The position numbers were made by a program, and so were the translations under genes. A model generated the notes under the pieces. It saw nothing but the letters and a program-made list of their open reading frames with translations, was not told the origin of the DNA and ran no database searches. A DNA stretch of 64,000 nucleotides from Cardiocondyla obscurior (Eukaryota; Arthropoda; Insecta; Hymenoptera; Formicidae), in contig NC_091872.1 in NCBI RefSeq assembly GCF_019399895.1, positions 5,588,395 to 5,652,394 on the forward strand, read 5' to 3'. Within the stretch, counting starts at the first letter, position 1, and every line of letters starts with the position of its first letter. Of the stretch, positions 60,700 through 64,000 are shown piece after piece.

Positions 60700-63600
60700 A
60701 AATTTAGATCCGCGTCATTATAGTAAGCTCTAATTTTCTGAGTTACCGTGGAAAAAAATCTCTAGGTGCAAAGAAATTTTTATCAATTTAATTTACAATC
60801 TTTTGAAGCAATTTAATTTAAATTTTTCTTTAATAAGTGCGATAATAAAATGTTCTTCTTTTGTTTTAACAGAGCATTTTCAATTAATTACTATTTTAGT
60901 ATTGCATACAAATCTAACTTTTATTGAAGAGAATTTAATTTTAAGTTAAACTGCAGAAAATAGACAAAAAATATGAAAATTATTTATTCACAAATCATAC
61001 AATATATTTTACATGTTTTATTTCAAATATTTTATTTTTTGATTGTCTGGAAGTAAACATAATAAAATACAAACGCGAAAATTATTTCATATAATGGAAA
61101 CTAGAAATGATGAAAAATTACCTCAGGTTTAATTCATTTATTAACATGGTAGCCAGCAAAGTTATATACATGTAACTGTTGATCGAGCATATTCAGCCTA
61201 AAAATTATTTGGTAACTAAATATTAATGCACTGTTATTGCACACGTATCTAACGGGAAAAAACGAAATATATATCGTTCGCCGGACGAATATATCAAGCA
61301 TTTCGTGTCATTTAAAATGTAATCCTCGATAATAATCCGCTTATTACGTATAGTAAGCGCCATGTTACGTTTATCCGTATTAAGTGACGTATTATTTTCG
61401 CGAAGTGTTTCAAATTTTAGATTTCAAAAATAATCATCCGCATTTTAAAAGAAATTTAAAACCCAACGCGAGCAGGTATCAACTAATATAATGGAACACG
61501 CTCACGCAGAATTCTGTTATTCGACACACGCGTCAAAGTTCACAAAATATAAAAGTCGGACGTTTGTTCCAACAAAAAAAAACAAAAAAAAAAGAAACTT
61601 TTACGGAAAGAATACAAATTCAATAGCGAAGTAATTCTTCGAAATAATTTTTCTCAGTTCACAAATTCATATCTTTTGAAACGGACATTTAATATCGCGT
61701 TCGCGCAATCTTATATATCAATCCGCCTTAAAAAGACGAATAATTTTGTACTTCCGAAAATAAGAATTCGAATAATTCCAGCGGAAATGGGAACAACCCT
61801 GGGCAGTCATTCCGCCGCTGTCTTTCTTTCCTTTGGTGTGGAACGAAATTAGTTTCGACATGTTTAATAGAATCTCTCGGTCTGATGTATGCGAAAGTTA
61901 TGCCAAGTATTCCTTGAAGCGGGGTTTCAGACATCAAATAAAAACAGAGATTTTCATTACGCGCGTTATCACGACGGAGGGAGTGAACTTCCCTCGTAAT
62001 TATAAATATATGAGTATCGTGAAACGTCATTAACTTTTTCCGTGTCTCTTTTGTCACAACGAATAGACGCTCATTGCGCTCTCTCGGCCGCGTTATTAAT
62101 CATACAATAGAGAATAATTCTCTTCCATGCGGCAGGTGCACCCGCATTAAGACCATTCTTCCCGCGACCCGCGCCCCTTTTTTATCCACGCTACTCCCGG
62201 TCCATTAGCCGATAGTTGACTTAATGCCGGCTCGATCATTCGATTACAGCGCGACGGGGGCCTCGCCACTCCGTTTTCGTCGCGAAAGTTTCGAGTTTCC
62301 GCCTGCCGATTAAGTTAAAATGCAATTTCCTCTCGCGCCTCCTCCCTCCCGCGCTCTTTCCGCCCCCTGAACGCAGCATCGACGGGGATCGTCGTGTTTC
62401 TCCCGGCACGGTTTCTTTCTCTCGTCATAACTCTTTGCCCTTCGAGAACGAAGTCGCAAACTTTCGGCGCAATCACTGGCGAGGGTTTCTCGCTATTATG
62501 ACGCTTATTGTTCTTTTACTACGCGAAATGAAGCGGGAGGGGTCGTGCTCGCAAGCAGATGAGGTCAATCAGCCACTGTTCCCTATCGAATAAAACCCCT
62601 GCCCCCCTCTACTTTTTTTCGCTGCTGAATGATAACGAAGAAATAAAAAGGGAAAAAACCGAGAATACGCCAGGGACCAACTTCGCCGCTATTTTTTTCC
62701 GTCTACGGCTTCTCCGGTTAATTTAGAGCGCATTGTTTTACGACAAAAATATTGAGATTATATTTTACGCATTACTTCAACAATTTTCTAAAAGCGTAGA
62801 GACCCAGAATCCTATTTATGTAATGTGAACACGCGACGACATTAACTTTTAAACAATGCAAAAGCTGTTAGTTTACTTATTAATTAATTTAAAACAATTA
62901 TGTTAAAATGTAATGAGAAGTTGCGTAATAAAACTTAATTAAGAGAAAACCTCTCAGACGCTGGTTTATTTTGTGGTGTTTGAAAGGTAATATTCAACTA
63001 AGAATATCTGCGCGATTGTTGCGCGACGAATCGATCGGAATAATTGTAAATGCCGGCTATGTAGAAACGACCTACGAAATATTCAATCAAGACGCGGCCG
63101 AATGAATATTTATAAACGCGGAAAGTAATGAAATAGCGCTCCTTGTTTCTGTCAAATTTTATTGCGAAACCTCAAGACCGCAAAGGATCTCCACGGGACT
63201 GAACAAAATCACGAAAAACGGACAACGCATTGATAAACCTGCCAAGAGCAGAAATGGAAATACATTCATTCGCGCGTAATTGTATACGAGATAAAATAAA
63301 TAAAAATATTTTGTTATTGAAATAACAATTAGCTGAAATTAAATATAAAATTTTTAATTAAGTTTCATCATTTACGAGTGAAACTTTTTCCTAAACTTTT
63401 TATTAGTCACGACGCAATGCGCGCAGAACGTGATATTACAATCGAGCGTAATAATCAACTGCTACACAATTTTAAATATCGCCGTTTGCGTCGTTTCGAC
63501 GCGACAAATTAATATTAAAAAAAAAAAATTTAAAAATAAAATACAAACAAATTACGTTTATAAACGAACATTATTAATTTATCGTTCTTCTCGATTAACA

Positions 63601-64000
63601 CACAAAAAATTGATATTTTAATCAATTTTTTAATATTTGTCTTTCGTTTAATTACCAGAACGCATTAGCTTGCAGTGTCCCAACGTTCTCGCGATCGCGG
63701 GGATTAATCGAGCATTTTCCATCGACACGCGAAATGATCGAAACCGTCGATCGGAAATTCCGTCTGCGGCGGTAGGCGTGTTTGCGAGCTGCACGACGAC
63801 ACGCACGATAAGGCTTTAGGTAGCGCGCTATGCGAAACCCCTGGAAATTTATAACCTGACGCGGCCCGGTTTTTTAATGTCATACGCGTCGCGATTTACG
63901 CGCGAGTGCATGAAACTGGGTTGCTGTGGTGCGGTCCGGTCGTCATCGCTGCGAAACATGCTGAATATCATCGGGCTCGTTGCACTATCGATCCCTGATG
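60700..64000. other. Noncoding; no supported gene
   Basis: Very AT-rich at 60.7-61.7 kb; GC-richer at 62.0-62.7 and 63.65-64.0 kb. The 109-codon minus frame at 61728-62057 has a plus-strand competitor and no domain. Confidence 0.65.

Noticed and set aside
1..64000. Bacterial-style operons, CRISPR arrays, phage genes, rRNA
   Set aside because: No ribosome-binding-site-linked gene runs, no regularly spaced repeat array and no rRNA-like stretch; the layout is that of an animal intron or intergenic region.

Overview
The window looks like eukaryotic nuclear DNA, most likely from an insect and probably a hymenopteran such as an ant. By eye it is AT-rich overall, yet CpG and CGCG words are abundant. 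It is full of A/T homopolymers and short microsatellites, has no operon-like gene packing, and contains spliceosomal splice signals. The lineage call is an inference from composition and layout, because no protein or RNA I recognise fixes the taxon. Almost the whole window reads as intron or intergenic sequence. Most open frames of 60-130 codons occur on both strands in the same GC-richer patches, as expected by chance.

The best-supported gene content is a pair of small plus-strand exons at 43574-43688 and 43812-43855, separated by a 123-base intron. The splice signals fit, the second acceptor and second donor being especially strong, and exactly one reading frame stays open across the junction. 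Together they add 159 bases (53 codons) and keep the frame, so they could be a cassette or two ordinary internal exons of a gene with very long flanking introns. I do not recognise the protein. The first exon begins with GTAAAG directly after the acceptor CAG, so the same point could act as a recursive splice site.

The clearest mobile-element-like structure is at 22138-22540: 30-base inverted ends matching at 29 of 30 positions around a GC-rich core made of two copies of a ~112-base unit. A further 13-base perfect inverted repeat lies outside it (21908-21920 and 22676-22688). A diverged ~200-base direct repeat occurs at 24851-25052 and 27783-27992. Just after its second copy is a ~100-base AT-rich segment with imperfect inverted ends that looks inserted.

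Layout. 1-21.9 kb: AT-rich noncoding DNA with a GAC repeat (739-790), a CT tract ending in an acceptor-like site (3043-3146), long T and A runs, and a GC-richer motif-dense block at 15.7-16.4 kb. 21.9-28.2 kb: the repeat cluster. 28.2-43.5 kb: noncoding with several weak exon candidates (33825-34071, 38990-39226, 40234-40845, 41796-42056). 43.57-43.86 kb: the exon pair. 43.9-64 kb: noncoding, with a quadruplex-forming C-run cluster (45265-45290) and weak coding candidates at 53.5, 54.4 and 60.4 kb. I found no rRNA, recognisable tRNA, CRISPR array or known transposase, and nothing that amounts to a new multi-gene system.
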